Positions 1 to 10,707 of a stretch of 64,000 nucleotides of DNA are shown here, piece after piece. The stretch is from Gonocerus acuteangulatus. Lineage: Eukaryota; Arthropoda; Insecta; Hemiptera; Coreidae. The translations under genes and the position numbers were made by a program. Every line of letters starts with the position of its first letter. Positions within the stretch are counted from its first letter, which is position 1. The notes beneath the pieces were generated by a model that was not told the DNA's origin, searched no databases, and saw nothing but the letters and a program-made list of their open reading frames with translations. The DNA is taken from assembly GCA_946811695.1 (NCBI GenBank), contig OX328132.1, positions 121,328,685 to 121,392,684 of the forward strand, given 5' to 3'.

Positions 1-145
1 AGAGTTCGACAAATTACTAGATAAAAACAGCTAGACAGATACAGGAATGTACAGATATACAGACAGATAGATACACAGCAACAAAGGCACAGAGAAGACA
101 ATAATCCCGTCATTATGGCATACATTAAACACTGAGATACACACG
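1..145. other. Non-satellite flank left of the array
   Basis: These bases have no counterpart in the satellite monomers that follow. They are rich in short purine runs such as ACAGATA and GACAGATAGATA, and no coding potential is visible. The stretch is too short to identify. It is probably unique or other-repeat DNA next to the array. Confidence 0.6.
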
Positions 146-180
146 ATCTCATTATTAAGATCCATATGTATACACATCTT
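146..180. other. Left edge junction of the satellite array
   Basis: A satellite-like string (TCTCATTATTAAGATCCAT, 148-166) is followed by 14 unrelated bases. The same ATTAAGATCCAT then restarts at 181 and continues into a full monomer. In interior copies this point reads CATCTCTCAGTATTAAGATCCATT. The short doubled start suggests a small rearrangement at the array terminus. The exact breakpoint could lie anywhere from 148 to 181. Confidence 0.55.
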
Positions 181-2042
181 ATTAAGATCCATTCCTCTCC
201 CTCAAAACAAAAGGAAATTAATTTTCTTTTACATTTTTTCAATTATTAGAACACATTTTTTATATAAGGTTATGTTAAAATTTAAATTAAAATCATATGC
301 TACTATTAAATTATTACTTCAGCTTTAGTGAACTAACCTTTATTTGAAAAACCTAAATCCAAATTTCTACTGTTAATCCTTGTCTAAATCAACTTTAGCA
401 GCATGGAATCAAGAGAAGATCCGTAAGTCCTAAAATTATTATGAAATACAAATAGAATTTCTCGAGTTCTGACGTTATTCATGAATTCCCTTCTCAATTC
501 AATCTAAATTTTACAATTCAATCCGTAATAAGTTCTCTTAAGGTATTTCAGTCGAAGCTTATAAGAGAATTATATGACACGAGACAAAATCTCATACGTT
601 TTGGTTGTTTTGTCCATTTATTACTGGTTGAAGAAAAAATGATAACTGATTTTGATAGATACCATCTTTTGAGCTTCTATAATTTCCAGCGTAATCCTAC
701 TGAAGGCCTACGCATTCAGCTAGCATATGCAGAGTTAGATCTACGGGTTTCCAAAATAACACTTTTAAATATAGATAAAAATAAGAAAATATGAGGAATT
801 TAATTCATTTCTGGAAATTTCATACTAAAGAAATATTTTCATATTTTCCAGGGTACCGTAATGGGTAATAGCCGATAATACAGTAATTACAGGGCTATAG
901 GCGCCATTGTTAAATCTTTTTAAGAGTTAATATCTATTATTATACCTTATGAACAATTACGCAGAAAAAACATTAATAATTCCCCCGAATTTTCTTGTCT
1001 GAGCTTTCTATATCTTTCCGATATGGTAATTAGAAGCCGTGGCAGATATACAACAGAGCGTGATTGGTAAAAAAATAACAGTATATATAAAAACCTTCCA
1101 TTTTCCAATCCACGGACCTTATACACGTAATTTCTCCTTTCCTAATATGAATATAAACATTTGATTATGAACCTCTTTAAGCGAAAGAGACTTATACATC
1201 TTTGGGCTTAACACTTTAAGTGCGGCTGCAGTTTGGCCATAGTTAAGGTTAACTGCGGTGCATGCCCCCGGACGCATGCACCGAAGTTAACGTGTTAAAG
1301 AACGGAATTGACTAATTATTTTTCTGCATCCTAGAAGATATGGGGATTTCTTCTTTTATTATTTTCGTATTACAAAAAAATACTTGCGGAACTCTAATCC
1401 TATGGAAATAGGTTATGATATAAGCTATCAGCGTGATAAAATATCTCCTCTTTTGATTCTATCTAAATTTCCATTAAACGTTTTTTAACTACAATTTAAT
1501 TCAATTTCGCATATAGAAGCAATTAAGGATGAAAAGTGAAGCTGATTACATCATAGATGCTAATCGGAAAGAAAAGGTTGATTTCTTCGTTTTTATTTCA
1601 AAAATCGCTCAAATGTAATTGCTGAAAACCAACTAGATATCTTCGAAATAGTTCTATCAGATCTCAGACCCCACCAATTTCTCTCCAAAAATCCCTTGAA
1701 CCACCAAAAGTAGGAAAAATTTCACAAAACAAATAGAAATTAACATTAACACTTCTTTAACCAGCACAATCTGCCGACTCGAACACAGTTTAATGGGCAA
1801 CATACGCTTAACAAATACCGTTGCCGTGAGGGCTTTTCATTGAACGTATTGGGTCCTTCGGATATTATGTTAAATATCTCGAAAACGGTCCATATAAAGC
1901 TTCAAGTTTCTTATTTGTTCGACGGGAAGGATCTTTTCTTGTCAATTTGGTCAAATTCAAAAGCCTGAAATTGATCTAGATGTAATTGTAACTATACAAA
2001 AAACAAAAACGAGATTGTTCTTCGTTTCAGTCATCTCTCAGT
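181..2042. repeat. Monomer 1 (edge subtype, type A)
   Basis: 1,862 bp and the most diverged full copy. It reads AATGGGTAATAGCCG near 860 where others read AATCGGTATTAGCGG. It also has private-looking variants at 1690-1990 (CTTGAACC, CCGTGAGGGC, GGGTCCTTCGG, TCTAGATG). Those variants reappear only to the right of the jockey insertion in monomers 4 and 11. Confidence 0.9.
1208..1298. repeat. Nested inverted repeat, present in every monomer (reference copy)
   Basis: The inner arms are GTTAACTGCGGTGCATGC (1248-1265) and GCATGCACCGAAGTTAAC (1274-1291). These are 18-bp arms with one mismatch around the 8-base loop CCCCGGAC. An outer pair TTAACAC (1208-1214) and GTGTTAA (1292-1298) encloses them. 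The position is about base 1028-1118 of each monomer. Type B and C copies lose the innermost pair (GGACACATG), and type C also breaks an outer pair (GTTAAG). The 9-bp core CGGTGCATG/CATGCACCG is kept almost everywhere; monomer 3 has a T in it. The dyad is seen directly. Any role, such as cruciform formation or protein binding, is inference. Confidence 0.85.
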
Positions 2043-3609
2043 ATTAAGATTCATTACTTCCCTCAAAACAAAAGGAAATTAATTTTCTTTTTCATTTTTT
2101 CGATTATTAGAACACATGTTTTATATAAGCTTATGTTAAAATTTAAATTAAAATCATATGGTACTATTAAGTTATTACTTCATCTTTAGTGAACTAACCA
2201 TTATTTGAAAACCTAAATCCAAATTTCTACTGTTAATCCTCGTCTAAATCAACTTTAGCAGCATGGAATCAAGAGAAGAACCGTAAGTCCTAAAATTATT
2301 ATGAAATACAAATAGAATTTCTCGAGTTCTGACGTCATTCATGAATTCCCTTCTCAATTCAATCTAAATTTTACAATTCAATCTGTAATAAGTACTCTTA
2401 AAGTATTTCAGTCGTAGCTTATAAGAAAATTATGTGACACGAGACAAAATCTCAAACGTTTTGGTTGTTTTGTCCATTTATTACTGGTTGAAGAAAAAAT
2501 GATAACTGATTTTGATAGATACCATCTTTTGAGCTTCTATAATTTCCAGCGTAATCCTACTGAAGGTCTACGCATTCAGCTAGCATATGCAGAGTTAGAT
2601 CTACGGGTTTCCAAAATAACACTCTTTTAAATATAGATAAAAATAAGAAAATATGAGGAATTTAATTCATTTAAGGAAATTTAATACTAAAGAAATATTT
2701 TCATGTTTTCCAGGGTACCGTATTCGGTATTAGCGGATAATACAGTAATTACAGGGCTATAGGCGCCATTGTTAAATCTTTTTAAGAGTTAATATTTATT
2801 ATTATACCTTATGAACAATTACGCAGAAAAAACATTAATAATTCCCCCGAATTTACTTGTCTGAGCTTACTATATCTTTCCGATATGGTAATTAGAAGCC
2901 GTGGCAGATATGCAACAGAGCGTGATTGGTAAAAAAATAACAGTAAATATAAAAACTTTCCATTTTTCAATCCACGGACCATATACAGGTAATTTCTCCT
3001 TTTCTAATATTAATATAAACATTTGATTATGAACCTCTTTAAGTGAAAGAGACTTATACATCTTTGGGCTTAACACTTTAAGTGCGGCTGCAGTTTGGCC
3101 ATAGTTAAGGTTAACTGCGGTGCATGCCCCCAGACGCATGCACCGAAGTTAACGTGTTAAAGAACGGAATTGACTAATTATTTTTCTGTATCCTAGAAGA
3201 TATTGGGGATTTCTTCTTTTATTATTTTCGTATTACAAAAAAATACTTGCGGAACTCTAATCCTATGGAAATAGGTTATGATATAAGCTATCAGCGTGAT
3301 AAAATATCACCTCTTTTGATTCTATCTAAATTTCCATTAAACGTTTTTTAACTACAATTTAATTCGATTTCGCATATAGAAGCAATTAAGGATGAAAAGT
3401 GAAGCTGATTACATCATAGATGTTAATCGGAAAGAAAACGTTGATTTCTTCGTTTTTATTTCAAAAATCGCTCAAATGTAATTGCTAAAAGCCAACTAGA
3501 TATCTTCGAAATATTTCTGTCAGATCTCAGACCCCACCAATTTCTCTCCAAAAATCCCTTCAACCACCAAAAGTAGGAAAAATTTCACAAAATAAATAGA
3601 AATTAACAT

Positions 3610-3621
3610 TAACACTTCTTT
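3610..3621. repeat. Target-site duplication, left copy
   Basis: TAACACTTCTTT precedes the poly(T) of the inserted element. The same 12 bases follow the insertion at 4187-4198. Uninterrupted monomers have this sequence once. Confidence 0.85.
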
Positions 3622-3858
3622 TTTTTTTTTTTTAATTTGTGTTTTTAGACATATGTCAACCACATGGGTCATGGATGTCTCAGTTAGAAGAATCGTTTGA
3701 TCTTATATATGTCAATTGGCATATAATTTCAATATGACTATTGATATATGTTGATATGATAAGTTTATTGAGGAAAGAAAGTGATATTGACCAAAAGTGC
3801 TACTTGAAGATGGATTGAGAAGATCGATATAGATTGAAGATAGATAGGAGGAGATTGA

Positions 3859-3861
<3 letters not shown>

Positions 3862-3932
<71 letters not shown>
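3862..3932. repeat. (AT)n microsatellite inside the retroelement 3' region
   Basis: 71 bp of pure AT dinucleotide repeat, followed by degenerate CATA units to about 3953. It lies between the element's stop codon (3967) and its tail. The tract creates two open frames of Tyr-Ile repeats on the minus strand, which are not genes. Confidence 0.95.
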
Positions 3933-3936
<4 letters not shown>

Positions 3937-3966
3937 CACTCATACATACACACAAATATTTATAAA

Positions 3967-4186
3967 TTAAATATGTCGGATTAACTTAGTTCTTTCTAGG
4001 AAAACAAATAATTTAGTTAAGTGATTCGAGTTATTTCCCAGAAGTTCCCTTAGGTCAGTGGGCAAATCTAACTGTTCTCTTTCTTTTTTGTAGCCCCTGC
4101 ATTCGGTGAGGATATGTTTTACGGTTAGATGTACGCCGCAGTACTGACATATCGTTGGTGGTTCCTTTGCCATAAGATAGCCAATC
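3967..4186 (-). pseudogene. C-terminal remnant of a non-LTR retrotransposon polyprotein
   Basis: About 72 codons are readable from the truncation at 4186 to the stop at 3967-3969. An internal Met at 4171-4173 gives a 68-residue frame, but the reading frame continues upstream of it (…GYLM), so that Met is not a true start. The visible signature is CQYCG, then LTVKHILTEC about ten residues on: a Cys-Cys-His-Cys zinc-knuckle-like pattern. It is followed by a basic stretch and a short tail with an FVFLERTKL motif. In I-like and related non-LTR elements this module sits after the RNase H domain at the end of ORF2. The reverse transcriptase, endonuclease and RNase H are missing. Family placement is by motif memory only. 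The remnant is a broken passenger of the satellite. Confidence 0.75.
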
Positions 4187-4198
4187 TAACACTTCTTT
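4187..4198. repeat. Target-site duplication, right copy
   Basis: TAACACTTCTTT, identical to 3610-3621. The monomer resumes with AACCAGCAC immediately after. Confidence 0.85.
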
Positions 4199-4482
4199 AA
4201 CCAGCACAATCTGCTGACTCGAACACTGTTTAATGGGCAACATATGCTTAACAAATACCGTTGCGGTGACGGTTTTTCATAAAACGTATTGGGTTCTTCG
4301 GATATTATGTTAAATATCTCGAAAACGGTCCATTTGAAGCTTCAAGTTTCTTATTTGTTCGACAGGAAGGATCTTTTCTTGTCAATTTAATCAAATTCAA
4401 AAGCCTGAAATTGATCTAGAAGTAATTGTAACTATACAAAAAACAAAAACGAGATTGTTCTTCGTTTCAGTCATCTCTCAGT

Positions 4483-6346
4483 ATTAAGATTCATTACTTC
4501 CCTCAAAACAAAAGGAAATTAATTTTCTTTTTCATTTTTTCGATTATTAGAACACATGTTTTATATAAGCTTATGTTAAAATTTAAATTAAAATCATATG
4601 GTACTATTAAGTTATTACTTCATCTTTAGTGAACTAACCATTATTTGAAAACCTAAATCCAAATTTCTACTGTTAATCCTCGTCTAAATCAACTTTAGCA
4701 GCATGGAATCAAGAGAATATCCGTAAGTCCTAAAATTATTATGAAATACATATAGAATTTCACGAGTTCTGACGTTATTCATGAATTCCCTTCTCAATTC
4801 ACTCAAAATTTTACAATTCAATCCGTAATAAGTACTCTTAAAGTATTTCAGTCGTAGCTTATAAGAGAATTATGTGACACGAGACAAAATCTCATACGTT
4901 TTGGTTGTCTTGTCCATTTATTACTGGTTGAAGAAAAAATGATAACTGATTTTGATAGATACCATCTTTTGAGCTTCTATAATTTCCAGCGTAATCCTAC
5001 TGAAGGTCTACGTATTCAGCTAGCATATGCAGAGTTAGATCTACGGGTTTCCAAAATAACGCTCTTTTAAATATAGATAAAAATAAGAAAATATGAGGAA
5101 TTTAATTCATTTCAGGCAATTTCATACTAAAAAAATATTTTCATGTTTTCCAGGGTACCGTAATCGGTATTAGCGGATAATACAGTAATTACAGGGCTGT
5201 AGGCGCCATTGTTAAATCTTTTTAATAGTTAATAGATATTATTATTCCTTATGAACAATTACGCAGAAAAAAACATAAATAATTCCCCCGAATTTACTTG
5301 TCTGAGCTTTCTAATTCTTTCCGATGTGGTAATTAGAAGCCGTGGCAGATATACAACAGAGCGTGATAGGTAAAAAAATAACAGTAAATAAAAAAAGCTT
5401 CCATTTTCCAATCCACGGACCTTATACAGGTAATTTCTCCTTTCCTTATATGAATATAAACATTTGATTATGAACCTATTGAAGCAAAAGTGACTTATAC
5501 CTCTTTGGGCTTAACACTTTAAGTGCGGCTGCAGTTTGGCCATACTTAAGGTTAACTGTGGTGCATGCCCCCGGACACATGCACCGAAGTTAACGTGTTA
5601 AAGAACGGAATTGACTAATTATTTTTCTGTATCCTAGAAGATATGGGGGACTTCTTCTTTTATTATTTTTGTATTACAAAAAAATACTTGCGGAACTCTA
5701 ATCCTATGGAAATAGGTTATGATATAAGCTATCAGCGTGATAAAATATCTCCTCTTTTGATTCTATCTGAATTTCCATTAATCGTTTTTTAACTACAATT
5801 TAATTCGATTTAGCATATAGAAGCAATTAAGGATGAAAAGTGAAGCTGATTACAACATAGATGTTAATCGGAAAGAAAACGTTGATTTCTTCGTTTGAAT
5901 TTCAAAAATCGCTGAAATGTAATTGCTGAAAGCCAACTAGATATCTTCGAAATAGTTCTATCAAATCTCAGACCCCACCAATTTCTCTCCAGAAATCCCT
6001 TCAACCGCCAAAAGTAGGCAACATTTCACAAAATAAATAGAAATTAACATTAACACTCCTTTAACCAGCACAATCTGCAGACTCGAACCCTGTTTAATGG
6101 GCAACATTCTCTTAACAAATATCGTTGCGGTGACGGCTTTTCATAAAACGTATTGGGTTCTTCAGATATTATGATAAATATCTCGAAAACGGTCCATTTG
6201 AAGCTCCAAGTTTCTTATTTGTTCGACAGGAAGGATCTCTTCTTGTCAATTTGGTCAAATTCAAAAGCCTGAAATTGATCTAGAAGTAATTGAAACTATA
6301 CAAAAAACAAAAACGAGATTGTTCTTTGTTTCAGTCATCTCTCAGT
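4483..6346. repeat. Monomer 3 (type B)
   Basis: 1,864 bp. It carries GGACACATG and a GTGGTGCATG variant in the inverted repeat. Distinctive variants CACGAGTTCTGACG and CAATTCACTC near 4760-4810 and ATTGAAGCAAAAGTG near 5478 also occur in the converted patch of monomer 12. Confidence 0.9.
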
Positions 6347-7677
6347 ATTAAGATCCATTACTCTCCCTCAAAACAAAAGGAAATTAATTTTCTTTTACAT
6401 TTTTTCGATTATTAGAACACATTTTTTATATAAGCTTATGTTAAAATTTAAATTAAAATCATATGGTACTATTAAGTTATTACTTCATCTTTAGTGAACT
6501 AACCATTATTTGAAAACCTAAATCCAAATTTCTACTGTTAATCCTTGTCTAAATAAACATTAGCAGCATGGAATCAAGAGAATATCCGTAAGTCCTAAAA
6601 TTATTATGAAATACAAATAGAATTTCTCGAGTTCTGACGTTATTCATGAATTCCCTTCTCAATTCAATCGAAATGTTACAATTCAATCCGTAATAAGTAC
6701 TCTTAAAGTATTTCAGTCGTAGCTTATAAGAAAATTATGTGACACGAGACAAAATCTCATACGTTTTGGTTGTTTTGTCCATTTATTACTGGTTGAAGAA
6801 AAAATGATAACTGATTTTGATAGATACCATCTTTTGAGCTTCTATAATTTCCAGCGTAATCCTACTGAAGGTCTACGTATTCAGCTAGCATATGCAGAGT
6901 TAGATATACGGGTTTCCAAAATAACACTCTTTTAAATATAGATAAAAATAAGAAAATATGAGGAATTTAATTCATTTAAGGAAATTTCATACTAAAGAAA
7001 TAATTTCATGTTTTCCAGGGTACCGTATTCGGTATTAGCGGATAATACAGTAATTACAGGGCTATAGGCGCCATTGTTAAATCTTTTTAAGAGTTAATAT
7101 TTATTATTATACCTTATGAATAATTACGCAAAAAAACATTAATAATTCCCCCAAATTTACTTGTCTGAGCTTACTATATCTTTCCGATATGGTAATTAGA
7201 AGCCGTGGCAGATATGCAACAGAGCGTGATTGGTAAAAAAATAACAGTAAATATAAAAACTTTCCATTTTTCAATCCATGGACCATATACAGGTAATTTC
7301 TCCTTTTCTAATATTAATATAAACATTTGATTATGAACCTCTTTAAGTGAAAGAGACTTATACATCTTTGGGCTTAACACTTTAAGTGCGGCTGCAGTTT
7401 GGCCATAGTTAAGGTTAACTGCGGTGCATGCCCCCGGACGCATGCACCGAAGTTAACGTGTTAAAGAACGGAATTGACTAATTATATTTCTGTATCCTAG
7501 AAGATATGGGGATTTCTTCTTTTATTATTTTCGTATTACAAAAAAATACTTGCGGAACTCTAATCCTATGGAAATAGGTTATGATATAAGCTATCAGCGT
7601 GATAAAATATCTCCTCTTTTGATTCTATCTAAATTTCCATTAAACGTTTTTTAACTACAATTTAATTCGATTTCGCA

Positions 7678-7685
7678 TATAGAAG

Positions 7686-7690
<5 letters not shown>
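7678..7690. repeat. Target-site duplication of the first jockey insertion, left copy
   Basis: TATAGAAGCAATT immediately before the poly(T), repeated exactly at 8309-8321. It is present once in uninterrupted type A monomers. Confidence 0.9.
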
Positions 7691-7729
<39 letters not shown>

Positions 7730-7733
7730 AATG

Positions 7734-7739
7734 TTTATT
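7734..7739 (-). promoter_or_regulatory. Polyadenylation signal of the jockey element
   Basis: AATAAA on the minus strand, 8 bases before the poly(A) tail. This is the usual position for a non-LTR element with its own signal. Confidence 0.7.
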
Positions 7740-7883
7740 TAAAATCTGTACAATTTATATAGTACAATAATTAATTGTGATCGTCTTGCGTACATTCAGT
7801 GAATAGTATATGGAAGGAACCAATCATTATTGGCACTTCCTAATATATGCTAACATTTATATTTTCACTGTTTTAAACCACTG

Positions 7884-8308
7884 CTAGGGTAGCTGGTCAC
7901 GGGGCCAAAGTCTCTTAAGCCTCCTGGGAAGGTCTTTAGGGTGGGTCCGAGTGGATAGGGATTGACCTCTAGGATTTGGGTGGGATGACAATTTGGAATG
8001 GAACGTTAGGAATCTGGATGTTGCGAGGTCTTTTACGAAGGGGATATTTATGTCATTGTGTAGGGTTTTGTTGGAGACATAAAAGGGAGCATTAACTATT
8101 CTACGAAGGACTTTGGATTGGAATGCTTGTATTCGTTGTATGTTTGAGTGTTTTGCTGTTCCCCATAATTCAAGTCCGTAAGTCCAGATAGGTGTAATTA
8201 TAGTTTTGTATATAGTAAGTTTGTTGTGTGTCGTAAGCTTTGAAGTAGGGCCGAGTAGTCGTCTTAAGAGTCCAAATCTCCTGTTCAGCTCTTGTCTTTT
8301 TAGTCGTG
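7884..8308 (-). pseudogene. Jockey-type reverse transcriptase, C-terminal remnant (copy 1)
   Basis: An uninterrupted frame of 140 codons runs from the truncation point (first full codon 8304-8306) to the stop TAG at 7884-7886. It has no start codon because the 5' part was never copied. Motifs typical of the thumb and C-terminal region of jockey-clade ORF2 are visible: SKLTTHNKLTIYK near residues 22-34, PIWTYGLELWGTA at 39-51, IQAFQSKVLRRIVNAPFYVSN at about 59-79, and a tail with RPRD-like WPRDQLP at the end. The catalytic palm (FADD-type) and the endonuclease are absent, so it cannot act alone. The frame has no frameshift or stop, which points to a fairly recent insertion. It is a passenger in satellite DNA with no expected function. 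Confidence 0.85.
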
Positions 8309-8321
8309 TATAGAAGCAATT
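8309..8321. repeat. Target-site duplication of the first jockey insertion, right copy
   Basis: TATAGAAGCAATT, identical to 7678-7690. The monomer continues with AAGGATG. Confidence 0.9.
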
Positions 8322-8839
8322 AAGGATGAAAAGTGAAGCTGATTACATCATAGATGTTAATCGGAAAGAAATGGTTGATTTCTTCGTTTTTATTTCAAAA
8401 ATCGCTCAAATGTAATTGCTGAAAACCAACTAGATATCTTCGAAATAGTTCTATCAGATCTCAGACCCCACCAATTTCTCTCCAAAAATCCCTTGAACCA
8501 CCAAAAGTAGGAAAAATTTCACAAAACAAATAGAAATTAACATTAACACTTCTTTAACCTGCACAATCCGCCGACTCGAACACAGTTTAATGGGCAACAT
8601 ACGCTTAACAAATACCATTGCCGTAAGGGCTTATCATTGAACGTATTGGGTCCTTCGGATATTATGTTAAATATCTCGAAAACGGTCCATTTAAAGCTTC
8701 AAGTTTCTTATTTGTTCGACGGGAAGGATCTTTTCTTGTCAATTTGGTCAAATTCAAAAGCCTGAAATTGATCTAGATGTAATTGTAACTATACAAAAAA
8801 CAAAAACGAGATTGTTGTTCGTTTCAGTCTTCTATCAGT

Positions 8840-10707
8840 ATTAACATCCATTACTCTCCCTCAAAACAAATGGAAATCAATTTTCTTTTACATTTTTTTG
8901 ATTATTAGAACACATTTTTTATATAAAATTACGTTAAAATTTAAATTAAAATCATATGGTACTATTAAATTATTACTTCAGCTTTAGTGAACTAACCATT
9001 ATTTGAAAAACCTAAATCCAAATTTCTACTGTTAATCCTCGTCTAAATCAACTTTAGCAGCATGGAATCAAGAGAATATCCGTAAGTCCTAAAATTATTA
9101 TGAAATACAAATAGAATTTCTCGAGTTCTGACGTTATTCATGAATTCCCTTCTCAATTCAATCTAAATTTTACAATTCAATCCGTAATAAGTACTCTTAA
9201 AGTATTTCAGTCGAAGCTTATAAGAGAATTATGTGACACGAGACAAAATCTCATACGTTTTGGTTGTTTTGTCCATTTATTACTGGTTGAAGAAAAAATG
9301 ATAACTGATTTTGATAGATACCATCTTTTGAGCTTCTATAATTTCCAGCATAATCCTACTGAAGGTCTACGTATTCAGCTAGCATATGCAGAGTTAGATC
9401 TACGGGTTTCCAAAATAACGCTCTTTTAAATATAGATAAAAATAAGAAAATATGAGGAATTTAATTCATTTCAGGCAATTTCATACTAAAAAAATATTTT
9501 CATGTTTTCCAGGGTACCGTAATCGGTATTAGCGGATAATACAGTAATTACAGGGCTGTAGGCGCCATTGTTAAATCTTTTTAATAGTTAATAGATATTA
9601 TTATTCCTTATGAACAATTACGCAGAAAAAAACATAAATAATTCCCCCGAATTTACTTGTCTGAGCTTTCTAATTCTTTCCGATGTGGTAATTAGAAGCC
9701 GTGGCAGATATACAACAGAGCGTGATTGGTAAAAAAATAACAGTAAATATAAAAACTTTCCATTTTTCAATCCACGGACCATATACAGGTAATTTCTCAT
9801 TTTCTAATATTAATATAAACATTTGATTATGAACCTCTTTAAGTGAAAGAGACTTATATATCTTTGGGCTTAACACTTTAAGTGCGGCTGCAGTTTGGCC
9901 ATAGTTAAGGTTAACTGCGGTGCATGCCCCCGGACGCATGCACCGAAGTTAACGTGTTAAAGAACGGAATTGACTAATTATTTTTCTGTATCCTAGAAGA
10001 TATGGGGGATTTCTTCTTTTATTATTTTCGTATTACAAAAAAATATTTGCGGAACTCTAATCCTATGGAAATAGGTTATGATATAAGCTATCAGCGTGAT
10101 AAAATATCACCTCTTTTGATTCTATCTAAATTTCCATTAAACGTTTTTTAACTACAATTTAATTCGATTTCGCATATGGAAGCAATTAAGGATGAAAAGT
10201 GAAGCTGATTACATCATAGATGTTAATCGGAAAGAAAACGTTGATTTCTTCGTTTTTATATTAAAAAAACCGCTCAAATGTAATTGCTAAAAGCCAACTA
10301 GATATCTTCGAAATATTTCTGTCAGATCTCAGACCCCACCAATTTCTCTCCAAAAATCCCTTCAACCGCCAAAAGTAGGAAAAATTTCACAAAATAAATA
10401 GAAATTAACATTAACACTCCTTTAACCAGCACAATCTGCCGACTCGAACCCTGTTTAATGGGCAACATTCTCTTAACAAATATCGTTGCGGTGACGGCTT
10501 TTCATAAAATGTATTGGGTTCTTCAGATATTATGATAAATATCTCGAAAACGGTCCATTTGAAGCTTCAAGTTTCTTATTTGTTCGACAGGAAGGATCTC
10601 TTCTTGTTAATTTGGTCAAATTCAAAAGCCTGAAATTGATCTAGAAGTAATTGAAACTATACAAAAAACAAAAACGAGATTGTTCTTCGTTTCAGTCATC
10701 TCTCAGT
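8840..10707. repeat. Monomer 5 (type A)
   Basis: 1,868 bp. The start reads ATTAACATCC, shared only with monomer 12. It ends with variants (CAAAAA-type slippage near 10262, CTTGTTAATTTGG near 10614) that recur in monomer 12 at an offset of about 13,687 bp. Confidence 0.9.

Larger units (their letters stand above)
3622..4186 (-). mobile_element. 5'-truncated non-LTR retrotransposon, I-like or related
   Basis: This 565-bp insertion in monomer 2 lies on the minus strand. It begins at its 3' end with poly(T) on the plus strand (the poly(A) tail, to 3633) and is flanked by a 12-bp target-site duplication, the hallmark of target-primed reverse transcription. The coding remnant at the 5' end is open right up to the truncation point at 4186. 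A long 3' region of about 330 bp follows, containing an (AT)n tract. I see no AATAAA next to the tail. No other monomer carries it, so it was not spread by array exchange within this window. Confidence 0.85.
2043..4482. repeat. Monomer 2 (type A) with retroelement insertion
   Basis: 2,440 bp, of which 577 bp are the inserted element plus its target-site duplication. Without it the copy is 1,863 bp. The first part shares GAAGAACCGTAAG and GACGTCATTC with monomers 7 and 9. It has a CAGACGCATG variant at the inverted repeat. Confidence 0.9.
7691..8308 (-). mobile_element. 5'-truncated jockey-clade retrotransposon, first copy
   Basis: This 618-bp insertion in monomer 4 lies on the minus strand. 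The poly(A) tail is 35 T on the plus strand (7691-7725). A polyadenylation signal AATAAA lies just upstream of it (plus-strand TTTATT, 7734-7739). The 3' UTR runs to about 7883, and the open reverse-transcriptase C-terminus continues to the truncation at 8308. A perfect 13-bp target-site duplication flanks it. The same insertion recurs at 21378-21996. Confidence 0.92.
6347..8839. repeat. Monomer 4 (type A) with jockey-type insertion
   Basis: 2,493 bp, 631 bp of which are insertion plus target-site duplication. Left of the insert the monomer is ordinary type A. To the right (8322-8839 and on into monomer 5) it carries the edge-subtype variants of monomer 1. Confidence 0.9.

Noticed and set aside
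181..2042. rDNA spacer, histone or snRNA gene cluster as the source of the repeat
   Set aside because: No rRNA, histone or snRNA sequence could be recognised in the monomer on either strand.
2870..3139. 89-residue minus-strand open frame repeated in many monomers, as a real gene
   Set aside because: It is open only in one subtype, truncated in others, has no recognised domain, and its recurrence follows from tandem duplication. It is listed as a low-interest finding and not as a CDS.
3712..3953. Two minus-strand frames of Tyr-Ile repeats
   Set aside because: They are translations of the (AT)n microsatellite inside the retroelement 3' region.
4055..4243. 62-codon minus-strand frame crossing the right end of the retroelement
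   Set aside because: It is an alternative frame of the zinc-knuckle remnant running into satellite sequence.
9618..9800. 60-codon minus-strand frame (also at 18943-19125)
   Set aside because: It is a shadow frame of the same region as the 89-codon frame, with no domain and present in only a few copies.
10430..10460. tRNA B-box-like GGGTTCGAGTC on the minus strand (also in other monomers with ACTCGAACCC)
   Set aside because: Flanking bases do not form a T-arm stem, there is no A box at a suitable distance, and many monomers have ACTCGAACAC instead. It is not a tRNA or a SINE head.
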